Shown: positions 1-7,746 of the stretch, in pieces
How the letters are laid out: each line of letters begins with the position of its first letter
How positions within the stretch are numbered: position 1 is the first letter of the stretch
From: Acutalibacter sp. 1XD8-33
Lineage (GTDB): Bacteria > Bacillota > Clostridia > Oscillospirales > Acutalibacteraceae
NCBI RefSeq assembly: GCF_003612555.1
Contig: NZ_RAZF01000026.1
Location: 1 to 42,527, forward strand
Direction: 5' to 3'
DNA: 42,527 nucleotides
Program-made: the position numbers and the translations under genes
The notes under the pieces: model-generated
What the model saw: the letters and a program-made list of their open reading frames with translations, nothing else
Databases searched by the model: none
Told to the model about the DNA's origin: nothing

Positions 1-1
1 A

Positions 2-445
2 AAGAAAAACAGCGAAAAGCCCGTTCGCATTCACCATCATATCATCATGAACGGCGGACTTGATCGGGACGCGGTGGAAGAGTTGTGGCGCAAGCGAAAG
101 CGCAAGGGGCAGAAAAAGGGCGACCGAATCGGCTATTGCAACGCCGACCGTCTGCAAGCAAGCGACGACGGCATTGCCGCCCTTTGCAATTACCTTGTCA
201 AACAGGCTGGCGGGAAAAAGCGGTGGACATCTTCACACAATTTGGAGCGGCCCACAAGCCGAACGAACGACGGCAAGTACAATCGGCGGCAGATTGAGAA
301 ATGGGCGCGGGAGCGTCCGGGCCGGGAGTTTTGGGAAAAGAAATACCCCGGCTGGACCCTGACAGACAGCGATTACGGGGTTCAGTACGAATATAACGAT
401 TACACAGGCTGGTCAATCTATCTGAAATTGCGAAAGAAAGAATAG
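2..445 (+). CDS. HUH-type rolling-circle replication initiator (5' truncated)
   Basis: The reading frame is open from the window edge, so the N-terminus is missing; 147 codons are visible. Visible residues 9-16 read RIHHHIIM, which contains a metal-binding HUH-type motif. A candidate catalytic tyrosine follows in LCNYLVKQ (visible residue 64), with a lysine three residues on, as in Y-x-x-K motifs of HUH endonucleases. NADRLQ and the basic SSHNLERP stretch are typical of Rep proteins that nick an origin strand and start rolling-circle replication. The family call rests on motif order, not on a database match. It heads a dense + strand early operon. An ATG at 47 is in frame but lies downstream of the HUH motif, so it is not the true start. 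Confidence 0.72.
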   Translation, partial: KKNSEKPVRIHHHIIMNGGLDRDAVEELWRKRKRKGQKKGDRIGYCNADRLQASDDGIAALCNYLVKQAGGKKRWTSSHNLERPTSRTNDGKYNRRQIEKWARERPGREFWEKKYPGWTLTDSDYGVQYEYNDYTGWSIYLKLRKKE

Positions 446-460
446 AAAGGGGTGGTTATC

Positions 461-832
461 ATGGGAAAGCCTTACAGGGAATGCCCCCATTGCGGGGCGC
501 ATTTGGACGCGGGCGAACGGTGCGATTGCGGGGAACCTGAACAACAGGAACAGACCGCGGCGGAAGATCAACCGCGAATGCGGCTGATTGCCGTTTGTCG
601 GGAAGTGGACAAGGACACGGGCAGAATCGCCGTTTACCCGCTCGACAAGGAAATTGACGGAATGACGGTAACGGCCTTGAAGATTCGGGCGACGATGAAC
701 CCGGAATTGCGGTATTTCACCCTTGTTTCTACCCGATGGGAACGGTTCGGGGCCGCGATCACGTCCATTTTGAAACGCCGGACGGTCACAGCCGCAGACG
801 TGGACAGAATCGGCGGAATTGTAGAGTTGTGA
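461..832 (+). CDS. Zinc-ribbon phage protein of unknown function
   Basis: A 123-residue protein. The ATG at 461 is preferred over an in-frame GTG at 452 because the AAAGGGGTGG ribosome binding site sits just upstream of it. The N-terminus carries a CPHCG...CDCG zinc-ribbon-like pattern within the first 25 residues. After an acidic, Gln-rich linker there is a beta-rich domain with no motif I recognise. It lies between the Rep gene and the radical SAM gene in the same operon. A DNA- or protein-binding adaptor role is possible, but nothing in the sequence demonstrates it. Confidence 0.75.
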   Translation: MGKPYRECPHCGAHLDAGERCDCGEPEQQEQTAAEDQPRMRLIAVCREVDKDTGRIAVYPLDKEIDGMTVTALKIRATMNPELRYFTLVSTRWERFGAAITSILKRRTVTAADVDRIGGIVEL

Positions 833-844
833 GGGGGTGAAAAC

Positions 845-1783
845 GTGCGCGTCGGATTGCATGACGCAGAACAGGAATATTTGAAGCACAAGACTTTCCC
901 GAACTATGCCTTGATGAAGATTTCAGCATATCACAAGGCCCGCGGCGATTCAGTCGAATGGTGGTCCCCTGTTCTGACAAATACCTTTGACTTGATCTAT
1001 TCAAGCAAAGTCTTTGACTTCACGCCGGAAAACCTGTACTTGCCGCCGTCTGCAATCCGCGGCGGGACAGGCTACCCGGATATTCCGATCAATCAGACCT
1101 TGCCGCCGGAAATAGACACGGCCTTTCCTGATTATAGCATATACCCCGAATGCGATTACGCTATTGGGTACATAACCCGCGGTTGCCCGAACCGTTGCCC
1201 GTGGTGCGTCGTTCCGGCGAAAGAGGGCGGCATAAAGCCTTACAGGACATGGGAACAGCTTGTGCGCCCTGACACGAACAAGCTTGTTCTAATGGACAAC
1301 AATATTCTTGCTTGTGAATATGGGATTGCACAGCTTGAAAGCCTGATCGGGTCCGGCTATGCGATAGACCTAAATCAAGGCATGGACGCGCGGCTGGTAG
1401 ATGAACGCATAGCGGGCATTCTTGCCCGGTTGAAGTGGATTCGCTTTATTCGGTTTTCGTGCGATCAGATACCGCAGATTGAAGCAATAGAGCGGGCCGC
1501 GGAACTGCTGGCACAGCATGGGAAGAAGCCGTATAACCTGTTTGTTTATCTGCTTGTGACAAAGGACATCGAAAACGCCGCATACCGCGTCGAGCGGCTA
1601 AAGCGGTTAAAGGGTATCAACCTTTACGCACAGGCGGAGCGGAACGACCGAAAAGGCATTGTTCCGAACGCATTACAAAAAGAGTTCTCCCAGCGGTTTG
1701 TATATGGGCGGTGCTACCTGAAAGAAAGCTGGGCCGAATACCTGACCCGGCATAAAGAAAAGAGGTTGCAACAATGCCTATAA
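845..1783 (+). CDS. Radical SAM superfamily protein
   Basis: A 312-residue protein from a GTG start behind a GAGGGGGTG ribosome binding site. Residues 114-121 read CPNRCPWC, the Cx3Cx2C motif that ligates the 4Fe-4S cluster used to cleave S-adenosylmethionine. LVLMDNNIL, the DLNQGMDARL stretch and later beta-alpha repeats fit the partial TIM barrel of the family. The 113 residues before the cluster resemble the nucleotide-binding-like N-terminal region seen in some radical SAM enzymes, but the substrate cannot be read from the sequence. The gene overlaps the next one by 10 bases, so the two are probably translationally coupled. A nucleotide or tRNA modification role is only a guess. Confidence 0.85.
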   Translation: MRVGLHDAEQEYLKHKTFPNYALMKISAYHKARGDSVEWWSPVLTNTFDLIYSSKVFDFTPENLYLPPSAIRGGTGYPDIPINQTLPPEIDTAFPDYSIYPECDYAIGYITRGCPNRCPWCVVPAKEGGIKPYRTWEQLVRPDTNKLVLMDNNILACEYGIAQLESLIGSGYAIDLNQGMDARLVDERIAGILARLKWIRFIRFSCDQIPQIEAIERAAELLAQHGKKPYNLFVYLLVTKDIENAAYRVERLKRLKGINLYAQAERNDRKGIVPNALQKEFSQRFVYGRCYLKESWAEYLTRHKEKRLQQCL

Positions 1784-2559
1784 TTTGTGTTCCGCGCAGA
1801 GAGTACAAAGGGCCTGAATACTGGAAACGCCGAAAGGAGATTGCGGCAATGACGAATAAGAAACGCTTCAAGGAAATTTTCACGTCGCAGATTGACCGCC
1901 CCAGCGCGGCTGATCTGATAGCATGGCTTGAAAGCACAGACTTTTTCACAGCCCCGGCAAGCACAAAATATCACGGCGCATTCCCCGGCGGGCTTGTCGG
2001 TCACAGCCTGAACGTATATTACGAACTGATTACACGGCAGAACGTCGGAACCCCGGAAAGCCGGGCCGTTTGCGCCCTACTGCATGACATTTGCAAGGCG
2101 AACTATTACGAACCGCAGGACGGCGGCGGGTATCGGGTGAAAGACCGCTTCCCGTTCGGACACGGTGAAAAGTCGGTTTTCCTGATTTCGCGGTTTATGC
2201 GGCTGACCGATGAAGAAGCCCTTGCAATCCGCTGGCACATGGGAGCGTATGACGACGCGGTCCGCGGCGGAAGCCGGACACTTTCGGCGGCAATGGCGGT
2301 TTCCCCTCTTGTCTATGAACTTCACGCGGCGGACATGGGGGCGACACAGCAGGAACAGCGACAGGAAGCGGGGGCAGAAAGCGGCGGGGGCTTGATATGC
2401 GCCGTATGCGGAAAGCCCGTCGAGCGGGTCGAGCCGTGCGGGTACGAACGCTGGCACGGACAAGTTACTTGCGACGAATGTTGCGAAGAATGCTTTCGAT
2501 CAGAGCCGTTCCCGTGCCGCGATCACGACGAACGAATGAAAGAGAAATCGGAGGGATAG
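1774..2559 (+). CDS. HD-domain hydrolase with C-terminal zinc-binding tail
   Basis: The protein has 261 residues from ATG 1774 (AAAGAGG ribosome binding site, overlapping the upstream stop). An ATG at 1849 with its own AAAGGAG site would give 236 residues and is also plausible. HD-family metal ligands are visible: GHS (His77), the HD pair in LLHDICK (104-105), a GHGEKS motif, WHMG, and a late Asp in HAADMG. HD enzymes are metal-dependent phosphohydrolases, often acting on nucleotides. The last ~60 residues hold clustered cysteines (CAVCG, CDECCEEC) that suggest an added zinc-binding module. It may work on the same pathway as the radical SAM gene it overlaps, but the substrate is unknown. Confidence 0.82.
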   Translation: MPIICVPRREYKGPEYWKRRKEIAAMTNKKRFKEIFTSQIDRPSAADLIAWLESTDFFTAPASTKYHGAFPGGLVGHSLNVYYELITRQNVGTPESRAVCALLHDICKANYYEPQDGGGYRVKDRFPFGHGEKSVFLISRFMRLTDEEALAIRWHMGAYDDAVRGGSRTLSAAMAVSPLVYELHAADMGATQQEQRQEAGAESGGGLICAVCGKPVERVEPCGYERWHGQVTCDECCEECFRSEPFPCRDHDERMKEKSEG

Positions 2560-2562
2560 CAA

Positions 2563-3162
2563 ATGCAGATCGACAAGCGGCGTGCGGCCTTGCAGTATCA
2601 AAACAAGGTCAACAACGCGCAGGGGCATTTTTTCGAGGGGGCCATAAAAGCCGCGTGCGCCCTGTATTCGGAGCGGGAGCGGGCCGACGTGGACAAGACC
2701 CCCGAACCGTTCCGCGTCATGGAGAAAGGCCGCGACGGGATTTTCAAGGGGCGGTTCACAGCCCGCGCCCAGCCGGACTTTCAAGGAACCCTTGCGGGCG
2801 GGCAGTCAATCGTCTTTGAAGCGAAGTACACAACGACCGACCGCATGAAACGGGACGTTCTGACAAAGGAACAGCAGGACGCGCTGGAACGTCACGCCGC
2901 CCGCGGTGCGCTTGCCGCGGTATGCGCCGGAATCGGCGACAAGTTCTTTTTCGTGCCGTGGCAAATATGGCGGGACATGAAACAGCTTTACGGGCGAAAG
3001 TACGTGACAGCGGCAGACCTTGAGCCGTGGCGGGTGCGGTTCAATGGCGCGGTTCTCTTTCTTGACTATATCCACGAAAGGAGCGGGAACAATGCAAAAG
3101 CAGAAACAGCACAAGCGGAAATTAACGGTTTGTGTCACGCCGCAAACGGCGTTCAACCTTGA
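2563..3162 (+). CDS. recU: RecU-type Holliday junction resolvase
   Basis: A 199-residue protein. RecU resolves four-way DNA junctions in Firmicutes and their phages by paired symmetric cuts. Visible family marks are GHFFEGAIKAAC near the N-terminus (Glu25) and the PD-(D/E)xK catalytic core, with PDF at 71-73 and EAK at 86-88. A later segment, GDKFFFVPW, matches the beta strand typical of RecU. The tail from about residue 172 looks non-conserved and overlaps the next gene by 71 bases, so translation may be extended by an ancestral stop loss. It probably processes recombination or replication intermediates before packaging. Confidence 0.85.
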   Translation: MQIDKRRAALQYQNKVNNAQGHFFEGAIKAACALYSERERADVDKTPEPFRVMEKGRDGIFKGRFTARAQPDFQGTLAGGQSIVFEAKYTTTDRMKRDVLTKEQQDALERHAARGALAAVCAGIGDKFFFVPWQIWRDMKQLYGRKYVTAADLEPWRVRFNGAVLFLDYIHERSGNNAKAETAQAEINGLCHAANGVQP

Positions 3163-3262
3163 ACGGCTTATGCAGATCAGCGGGCAGAAAACGCCGGGCC
3201 GGGTGGTTGACAAGCTGGTTCGGGAGAAAATGCTGGCGTTAAGGGGCCGCGGGGAGGAATAA
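3092..3262 (+). CDS. Small basic protein, RHH-like
   Basis: A 56-residue protein starting at an ATG preceded by AAAGGAG. It overlaps the 3' end of recU by 71 bases in another frame. The sequence is very basic at the N-terminus (MQKQKQHKRK), followed by a short beta-like stretch (LTVCVT) and two predicted helices (FNLERLMQIS, GRVVDKLVREKM). This arrangement resembles ribbon-helix-helix DNA-binding or antitoxin-like proteins. No partner toxin is adjacent. The good ribosome binding site and tight spacing to the next gene (3 bases) support it being real. Confidence 0.65.
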   Translation: MQKQKQHKRKLTVCVTPQTAFNLERLMQISGQKTPGRVVDKLVREKMLALRGRGEE

Positions 3263-3265
3263 GCC

Positions 3266-3952
3266 GTGTTTGACCTGAACCGCCTTTATAACTCTGATTG
3301 CATGGAAGCAATGAAAGAAATACCCGACAAATTCTTTCAGCTTGCTATATGTGACCCGCCTTATGGTATCGGGCATGACGGACAGCGCAAGCGGGTACAT
3401 AACAACGTGAAGCACAACCGCAAGTTTCACGCCCGCAAGGGCTGGGACAGAGAAACGCCGCCGCCTGAATACTTCCGCGAACTGGAACGGGTTTCGGAAA
3501 ATCAAATAATTTTCGGCGGGAATTACTTTGTCCCCATGCTGAACCGCGGGACAAAGGGCTGGGTGGTTTGGGACAAGGGCCAGCACGGGTTATCAATGAG
3601 CGATTGCGAACTTGCCTATTCGTCCTTTGACTGTCCGACACGGGTTGTTGTTATCAATCGGGCTGAACTGCAACGGGACGGGGACACCATACACCCGACA
3701 CAAAAGCCCGTCCGCCTGTATGAATGGATATTGCGAAACTATGCCCGCCCCGGCGACAGAATCCTTGACACACACGCAGGGAGCGCGTCAAGCCTGATTG
3801 CGTGCTGGCGGCAGGGGTTCGAGTTCGTCGGCTTTGAGATTGACCGCGACTATTACAAGAAAGCGTCGGAGCGGTTAGCGGCTGAAATGGCGCAAATTCG
3901 CCTTTGGGACTATGACGCACAAACAAAGATCGAAACGGAGGAATCAACATGA
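3266..3952 (+). CDS. DNA N4-cytosine/N6-adenine methyltransferase
   Basis: A 228-residue protein from a GTG behind GGAGGAA. The catalytic motif DPPYG is at residues 30-34, ahead of the SAM-binding region. Motif I-like LDTHAGSASS and the TQKP motif lie in the C-terminal half, which is the beta-type motif order of amino-methyltransferases. These enzymes transfer a methyl group to adenine N6 or cytosine N4 in double-stranded DNA. No cognate restriction enzyme is nearby, so it is an orphan phage methylase that could protect phage DNA from host restriction. It overlaps the next gene by ATGA. Confidence 0.9.
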   Translation: MFDLNRLYNSDCMEAMKEIPDKFFQLAICDPPYGIGHDGQRKRVHNNVKHNRKFHARKGWDRETPPPEYFRELERVSENQIIFGGNYFVPMLNRGTKGWVVWDKGQHGLSMSDCELAYSSFDCPTRVVVINRAELQRDGDTIHPTQKPVRLYEWILRNYARPGDRILDTHAGSASSLIACWRQGFEFVGFEIDRDYYKKASERLAAEMAQIRLWDYDAQTKIETEEST

Positions 3953-4245
3953 GAGCGGGAGCAATTCTAATTGTCGTCTATTGGGCGATATTCACGGTGA
4001 AAAGGCACTTCACGCCGCGCCTGACAGCGGCTATAAAGGCGAACACGTATGACCTGAACAGGAATGACCCGGAAGCAAAGCGGGCCGCACAGCGCAAGCG
4101 TGGGCCGCTTACGGCGGCAAAATGGGCCTTGCGTGCAACGGGGTGGTTTGAAAATATCGTGATTGCCCTTGTTATGGCATGGCTTGTGTTCATCGTCGGC
4201 GCGGTGCTGACTGGAACCGTCGTCGTATTTGGGAAACCGCTGTAA
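3949..4245 (+). CDS. Small membrane protein
   Basis: A 98-residue protein with start ATG overlapping the methyltransferase stop and a GGAGG site. One hydrophobic stretch is at the extreme N-terminus (AILIVVYWAIF). A second long one is near the C-terminus (IVIALVMAWLVFIVGAVL and onward), and a basic segment lies between. Two membrane segments are likely, with the basic loop inside the cell by the positive-inside rule. No conserved motif was recognised. It sits in the early operon, so a structural role is unlikely. Confidence 0.65.
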   Translation: MRAGAILIVVYWAIFTVKRHFTPRLTAAIKANTYDLNRNDPEAKRAAQRKRGPLTAAKWALRATGWFENIVIALVMAWLVFIVGAVLTGTVVVFGKPL

Positions 4246-4259
4246 AGGAGGTGGCGGCG

Positions 4260-4472
4260 GTGAAATATCAGGAATGCGCGAAATGCGGAAAGAAGATTGC
4301 AGAGGGTGAAACCGTCTGCCCGTGTTGTCTGAAAGAAACCGCGTCGGACGCGGCCCGTGAATTGTGGGATATTGCAAAGATTTTAGAAATCACAGCAGGA
4401 ACCGACGCAAACATTCGGGAAGCGGCACAGGGTATCACAAGCATTGCTGAAAAGCTGGAAAGGGGGAAATAA
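4260..4472 (+). CDS. Small zinc-ribbon protein
   Basis: A 70-residue protein from a GTG start behind the strong AAAGGAGGTGG site. Residues 6-26 form a classic double CxxC zinc ribbon (CAKCG then CPCC), followed by a helical C-terminal segment. Phage zinc ribbons of this size are usually DNA- or protein-binding accessories. The specific role is unknown. A longer in-frame version from an ATG at 4179 exists, but it lies inside the preceding gene and lacks a good ribosome site. Confidence 0.65.
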   Translation: MKYQECAKCGKKIAEGETVCPCCLKETASDAARELWDIAKILEITAGTDANIREAAQGITSIAEKLERGK

Positions 4473-4474
4473 TC

Positions 4475-4714
4475 ATGGAGTTTATCAGATTCATTCTTTC
4501 GGGATTCTGGACGTGGGCCGGTTTCCTGATTCTGCTTGTAGCGGTGGGAAACGCCGCCGCGGAGATCGTCAAGGGCATTTGCCCGCGCCGGAAAATCGAC
4601 GCATACCGAATCGGGGAACGCTGGCACGTCCAGATCGAGGGCGCACGCCGCGGCGACGTTGCCGAAATGCTGAAAGCGGCGGGAGCGGCAGACGACACGG
4701 GGGTGGGCGTATGA
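4475..4714 (+). CDS. Small single-pass membrane protein
   Basis: A 79-residue protein. Residues 2-28 form a hydrophobic helix (FIRFILSGFWTWAGFLILLV). A charged cytoplasmic-type domain containing RWHVQIEGARRGDVAEM follows. It starts two bases after the zinc-ribbon gene with a GGGGGAAA site and ends in an ATGA overlap with the Dam gene. No family is recognised. Position suggests an early membrane-associated function such as exclusion or anchoring, but this is speculation. Confidence 0.6.
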   Translation: MEFIRFILSGFWTWAGFLILLVAVGNAAAEIVKGICPRRKIDAYRIGERWHVQIEGARRGDVAEMLKAAGAADDTGVGV

Positions 4715-5167
4715 ATGCCGCGCTTTTCAGCAGTAAGAAGATGGACTATTGCACGCCGCAAGCCTTTTTCGACGCGCTGAACCGGGAATTTCATTTCACC
4801 CTTGACGCGGCGGCAACGGCAAAAAGCGCGAAATGCCCCACATACTACACGCCCGAAACCGACGGGCTGAAAAGCCCGTGGAAAGTTGCGGGGGGGTGCT
4901 GTATTCTGCAACCCTCCATACGGGCGCGAAGTTGGCAAGTGGGTTCGCAAAGCCTATGAGGAAGCGCAGGGCGGCGCGACCGTCGTTTTGCTGATTCCGG
5001 CCCGGACGGACACAACATACTTTCACGACTACATATACGGGAAAGCTGAAATCAGGTTCATTCGCGGGCGGTTGCGCTTCACCGATGAAGAGGGCAACGC
5101 ATACGCCCCCGCCCCGTTCCCGTCAATGGTGGTTGTCTACAATGGAGAAAAGGAGGTTCAGACGTGA
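4711..5167 (+). pseudogene. Phage-type DNA N6-adenine methyltransferase (Dam), frameshifted at a G7 tract
   Basis: Two reading frames together spell one phage Dam protein. Frame 1 (from ATG 4711) gives the N-terminal part with DYCTPQAFFDALN and TLDAAATAKSAKCP, running to WKVAGG. The next frame carries the catalytic CNPPYG motif and the C-terminal half with LLIPARTDTTYFHDYIYG. They join at a run of seven G at 4890-4896. Removing one G would restore an intact enzyme of about 151 residues. As written, frame 1 continues into unrelated residues and stops at 4959. It could be a true pseudogene, a phase-variable gene switched off by slippage, or a base-calling error. Dam would methylate adenine in phage DNA. 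Confidence 0.8.
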
Positions 5168-5577
5168 AAGCCTACACGGTATATCAGCCCTACGCATACG
5201 CGACCGTTGCGGGGCTGAAACATTACGAAACCCGCCCGCGGCGGACAAGCATTCGGGGCCGCGTCGCGGTTCATGCCGGGAAAGCAGAATTGAAGCGTGC
5301 AACAATGGGGATTTCAGATAATGACTTTTGGGGCCTTATGCAAGCTGTCGGCAAGAAAACGGTATTGCCGCTGGGTGCAGTTGTCGGTACGGTTGAAATT
5401 GTCGATTGCGTCCCCGTGGAAGAGATCATGCACAAGCTGACCGAGCGGGAGCGGGTGCTGGGCGACTATTCGCCGGGGCGGTTCGCATGGGTGCTTCAAA
5501 ACCCCGTTATGTTCGACAAGCCTATTCCGGCCCGCGGCAAGCAAGGCTGGTGGAATTGGGAGGGGGACGCGGAATGA
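5164..5577 (+). CDS. ASCH-domain protein
   Basis: A 137-residue protein from a GTG start with an AAGGAGG site. It begins YTVYQPYAYATVAGLKHYETRP, which matches the ASCH/PUA-like beta-barrel pattern of a short N-terminal strand, a basic helix and an E-x-R motif. The closing FAWVLQNP segment is also typical. ASCH domains bind RNA or modified nucleotides, and some are ribonucleases or cytidine-derivative amidohydrolases. Which applies here cannot be decided. The gene is overlapped on both sides, so it is co-translated with its neighbours. Confidence 0.78.
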   Translation: MKAYTVYQPYAYATVAGLKHYETRPRRTSIRGRVAVHAGKAELKRATMGISDNDFWGLMQAVGKKTVLPLGAVVGTVEIVDCVPVEEIMHKLTERERVLGDYSPGRFAWVLQNPVMFDKPIPARGKQGWWNWEGDAE

Positions 5578-6182
5578 AACTGAAAAAGGTTGTCGCCCTA
5601 TGCAATAAAGCAAAGGGGTTCCGCCTGTTTGACAAGCTGGACAGCACGGGGGAAATCACGCAATGGCTGGGCGACGGATACGCGATATACCCTTTGATCG
5701 GGCTTCCCATACTGGACGAAGAAACCCTTTGCGCCGTGTTCGACATATCGGAGAAACAGCGGGAAAACATCGTTGTTCGGCGATCTGAAATGCCGGAAGC
5801 GGTCAACGTGGACGACACAGACCCGGCGGAGCGGGTTTTGCGCGACGACGACTTTTCGATCATCTACGGCGGCGCGGAACTGCAACCGCTAAAGACCCGA
5901 AACGGAATCACGTTCATTCAGAGGAAATACCTTGCCCCGTTGGAGGACGTGCTGGACATGGTACAACTATACGAGCGGGTCACGCCGGACGGTCAAAGCT
6001 ATATTGCGGCAAAAGCGGGCCTTTTGCTTGCGGCGGTTATCTTCCCTTACAAAGTCGTGAATGAAAAGTTCGTAACGCGCCTTGAAGAAATGGCGCGGGA
6101 ATGCCGCAAGGTGCTTGACGCGCCGCCGCCCGTCCGCCCATTGGAGCGGGACGACACGCAAGGGAACCTATTTGAAGCATAA
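5574..6182 (+). CDS. Conserved-looking phage protein of unknown function
   Basis: A 202-residue protein whose ATG overlaps the ASCH stop. A mixed alpha/beta N-terminal half (LCNKAKGFRLFDKLD, YAIYPLIGLPILDEETLCAVF) is followed by a helical C-terminal half. The tail ends in GNLFEA, which resembles the short hydrophobic peptides some proteins use to dock onto the replication sliding clamp (QxxLF-like). That resemblance is suggestive only. No enzyme motif is visible. Confidence 0.65.
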   Translation: MKLKKVVALCNKAKGFRLFDKLDSTGEITQWLGDGYAIYPLIGLPILDEETLCAVFDISEKQRENIVVRRSEMPEAVNVDDTDPAERVLRDDDFSIIYGGAELQPLKTRNGITFIQRKYLAPLEDVLDMVQLYERVTPDGQSYIAAKAGLLLAAVIFPYKVVNEKFVTRLEEMARECRKVLDAPPPVRPLERDDTQGNLFEA

Positions 6183-6200
6183 CAAGGACGGTGAAAATAA

Positions 6201-6680
6201 ATGACTTATCAACCGAAAGTTGTTCGTTGCCGCTTGAAAATGGGCGGCAAGAGCATTGAAGAAATCCGGGCGCGATATACCGGGCAGGGCATGACATACC
6301 GGGATTTTGAGGACATACAACGGGCGAATGAACAGTTCGACGGGCTGGTGGTTCTGCTTTCCCTTTGGGATTGGGACAACTACGAAAGCTATCATTTGCA
6401 TAATTGGGAGCCGACGGACGACGAACGCATGATGAAAGCAATCTACTATTCCGAACAGGTTCACCCGTACACCATTTACAAGAACGATTTTGAAAGGTTC
6501 CGGCTGGACTGGAAAGCGGGCAACTATGAGCCGCCCGGCGTGCTGAACTTTGACCCGGCGGACGTGGAGGAAATCGAAGTCATTTGCGAAGAGGTAAAGC
6601 GGCAGGAAGCCCCGCCGCCCTCTTCCCCGCCGCGGCACAGCAGGGGAAAGAAAAAGAGGAAAGGCAGGAAAAAGAAATGA
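6201..6680 (+). CDS. Acidic protein with a basic Lys/Arg tail, unknown function
   Basis: A 159-residue protein. The body is rich in Trp, Tyr and acidic residues (WDWDNYESYHLHNW). After a Pro/Ser linker, the last 15 residues are almost entirely Lys and Arg (GKKKRKGRKKK), a likely nucleic-acid-binding tail. The upstream ribosome site is weak (AAGGACGG). The stop overlaps the next ATG. No family was recognised. Confidence 0.62.
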   Translation: MTYQPKVVRCRLKMGGKSIEEIRARYTGQGMTYRDFEDIQRANEQFDGLVVLLSLWDWDNYESYHLHNWEPTDDERMMKAIYYSEQVHPYTIYKNDFERFRLDWKAGNYEPPGVLNFDPADVEEIEVICEEVKRQEAPPPSSPPRHSRGKKKRKGRKKK

Positions 6681-6898
6681 TTCAAGCGCAGTTTAACGCG
6701 TTTTGCCCCTTTGAGATCGGCGACAAACTCAAAGACACAACGGGGACGGTTCACACGATCACGGACATTGCTTGCGTTCACTACGTCCGCACGGGAAAGG
6801 TTGAATTTCGCTTTGAACTGGACCGTTCCGGGCAGTATGCCCCGATTGAGATTCAGGACGCGCCGCCGGAAGTGCGGGTGCATTTGATTCAGCGATAG
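6677..6898 (+). CDS. Small beta-rich protein of unknown function
   Basis: A 73-residue protein with an ATG overlapping the upstream stop codon (ATGA). FEIGDKLKDTTGTVHTITDI followed by alternating strands suggests a small SH3- or Tudor-like barrel, as seen in many short phage accessory proteins. This fold guess comes from the strand pattern only. A GC-rich inverted repeat (CCCGCC-GCCC-GGCGGG, about 6901-6916) follows the stop, without a T run. Confidence 0.6.
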   Translation: MIQAQFNAFCPFEIGDKLKDTTGTVHTITDIACVHYVRTGKVEFRFELDRSGQYAPIEIQDAPPEVRVHLIQR

Positions 6899-6942
6899 AC
6901 CCGCCGCCCGGCGGGGCAAAATCAGAACAGGAGGTTTGCACG

Positions 6943-7713
6943 GTGAAAATCATTTCAATTATCAACCTGAAAGGCGGCGTTGCAAAGACGCTGACCGCTG
7001 ACAACATGGCGCACGTTCTGGCAGTCTACCACAAAAAGCGGGTTCTGCTTATCGACAATGACAAGCAGGGCAACACGTCAAAAATGTTCGGGGTTCATTC
7101 CTACGACGACAAGAGCATTTCGGACGTACTGACCGCGCGGCGGCTGGACATTCACGAAGCCATAAAGAAAACGCGGTTCGAGGGAATCGACGTATTGCCC
7201 GCTAATATGACGCTGATTCGCGCGAACCTTGAAGTCATGATGGACAGTACCCGCCCGCAACAAACGCGCTTGCGGGCCGCGCTGGACCCCATAGCGGGCG
7301 AATATGACTATTGCTTGATAGACAACGCCCCCGACATCAACATTTCGACCATCAACGCCCTTGTCGCGTCAGACGACGTGATTATTCCGATCAAAATTGA
7401 CAAATACGCCTTTGACGGTTTGGCGGAACTAAAAGAGCAGATCGAGGACACGCGGGACGACCTGAACCCGCGCTTGCGGCTGGCGGGTTGCCTGATTACC
7501 TGTTTCCAGCGGACAGACGCGGACAAGCAGGGGGAAGAGTGGTTGCAAAGCCAGCCCGAATACCCGGTTTTCGACACGCACATTCGATATTCGGAGAAAG
7601 TGACGGAAAGCACCTTTGCAGAATCCCCCATTGCAGAATATAGCCGTCGGAGCGGGGCCGCAATGGACTATATAGCGTTTGTGCGGGAGTATTTAGAGCG
7701 CGGGAAGAAATAG
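6943..7713 (+). CDS. parA: ParA-family partition ATPase
   Basis: A 256-residue protein from a GTG with a GGAGG site. The deviant Walker A motif KGGVAKT is at residues 10-16. LLIDNDKQGNTS supplies the A'-type motif, and DYCLIDNAPD is Walker B-like. It lacks an N-terminal DNA-binding extension, so it is a type Ib or Soj-like ParA that uses ATP to move ParB-bound DNA on the nucleoid. It is followed by a ParB gene with a perfect palindrome in between. Partition genes imply an extrachromosomal prophage state, as known for phage-plasmids. Confidence 0.9.
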   Translation: MKIISIINLKGGVAKTLTADNMAHVLAVYHKKRVLLIDNDKQGNTSKMFGVHSYDDKSISDVLTARRLDIHEAIKKTRFEGIDVLPANMTLIRANLEVMMDSTRPQQTRLRAALDPIAGEYDYCLIDNAPDINISTINALVASDDVIIPIKIDKYAFDGLAELKEQIEDTRDDLNPRLRLAGCLITCFQRTDADKQGEEWLQSQPEYPVFDTHIRYSEKVTESTFAESPIAEYSRRSGAAMDYIAFVREYLERGKK

Positions 7714-7715
7714 CT

Positions 7716-7730
7716 TGTCCGATTCGGACA
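7716..7730. promoter_or_regulatory. Candidate parS / ParB operator palindrome
   Basis: TGTCCGATTCGGACA is a perfect 7-bp inverted repeat around a single central T, just after the parA stop and upstream of the parB ribosome site (AAAGGGG). Its position fits a centromere-like ParB site or an autoregulatory operator. Close copies occur at 39456-39470 and 29550-29564 (14 of 15 positions each), with weaker ones elsewhere. Binding by this ParB is an inference. Confidence 0.6.
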
Positions 7731-7746
7731 GAAAGGGGCGTACATC

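Noticed and set aside
4444-4959. 171-codon + strand frame as a separate gene
   Set aside because: Only its part after 4711 is coding; it is the first half of the frameshifted Dam, followed by nonsense residues.
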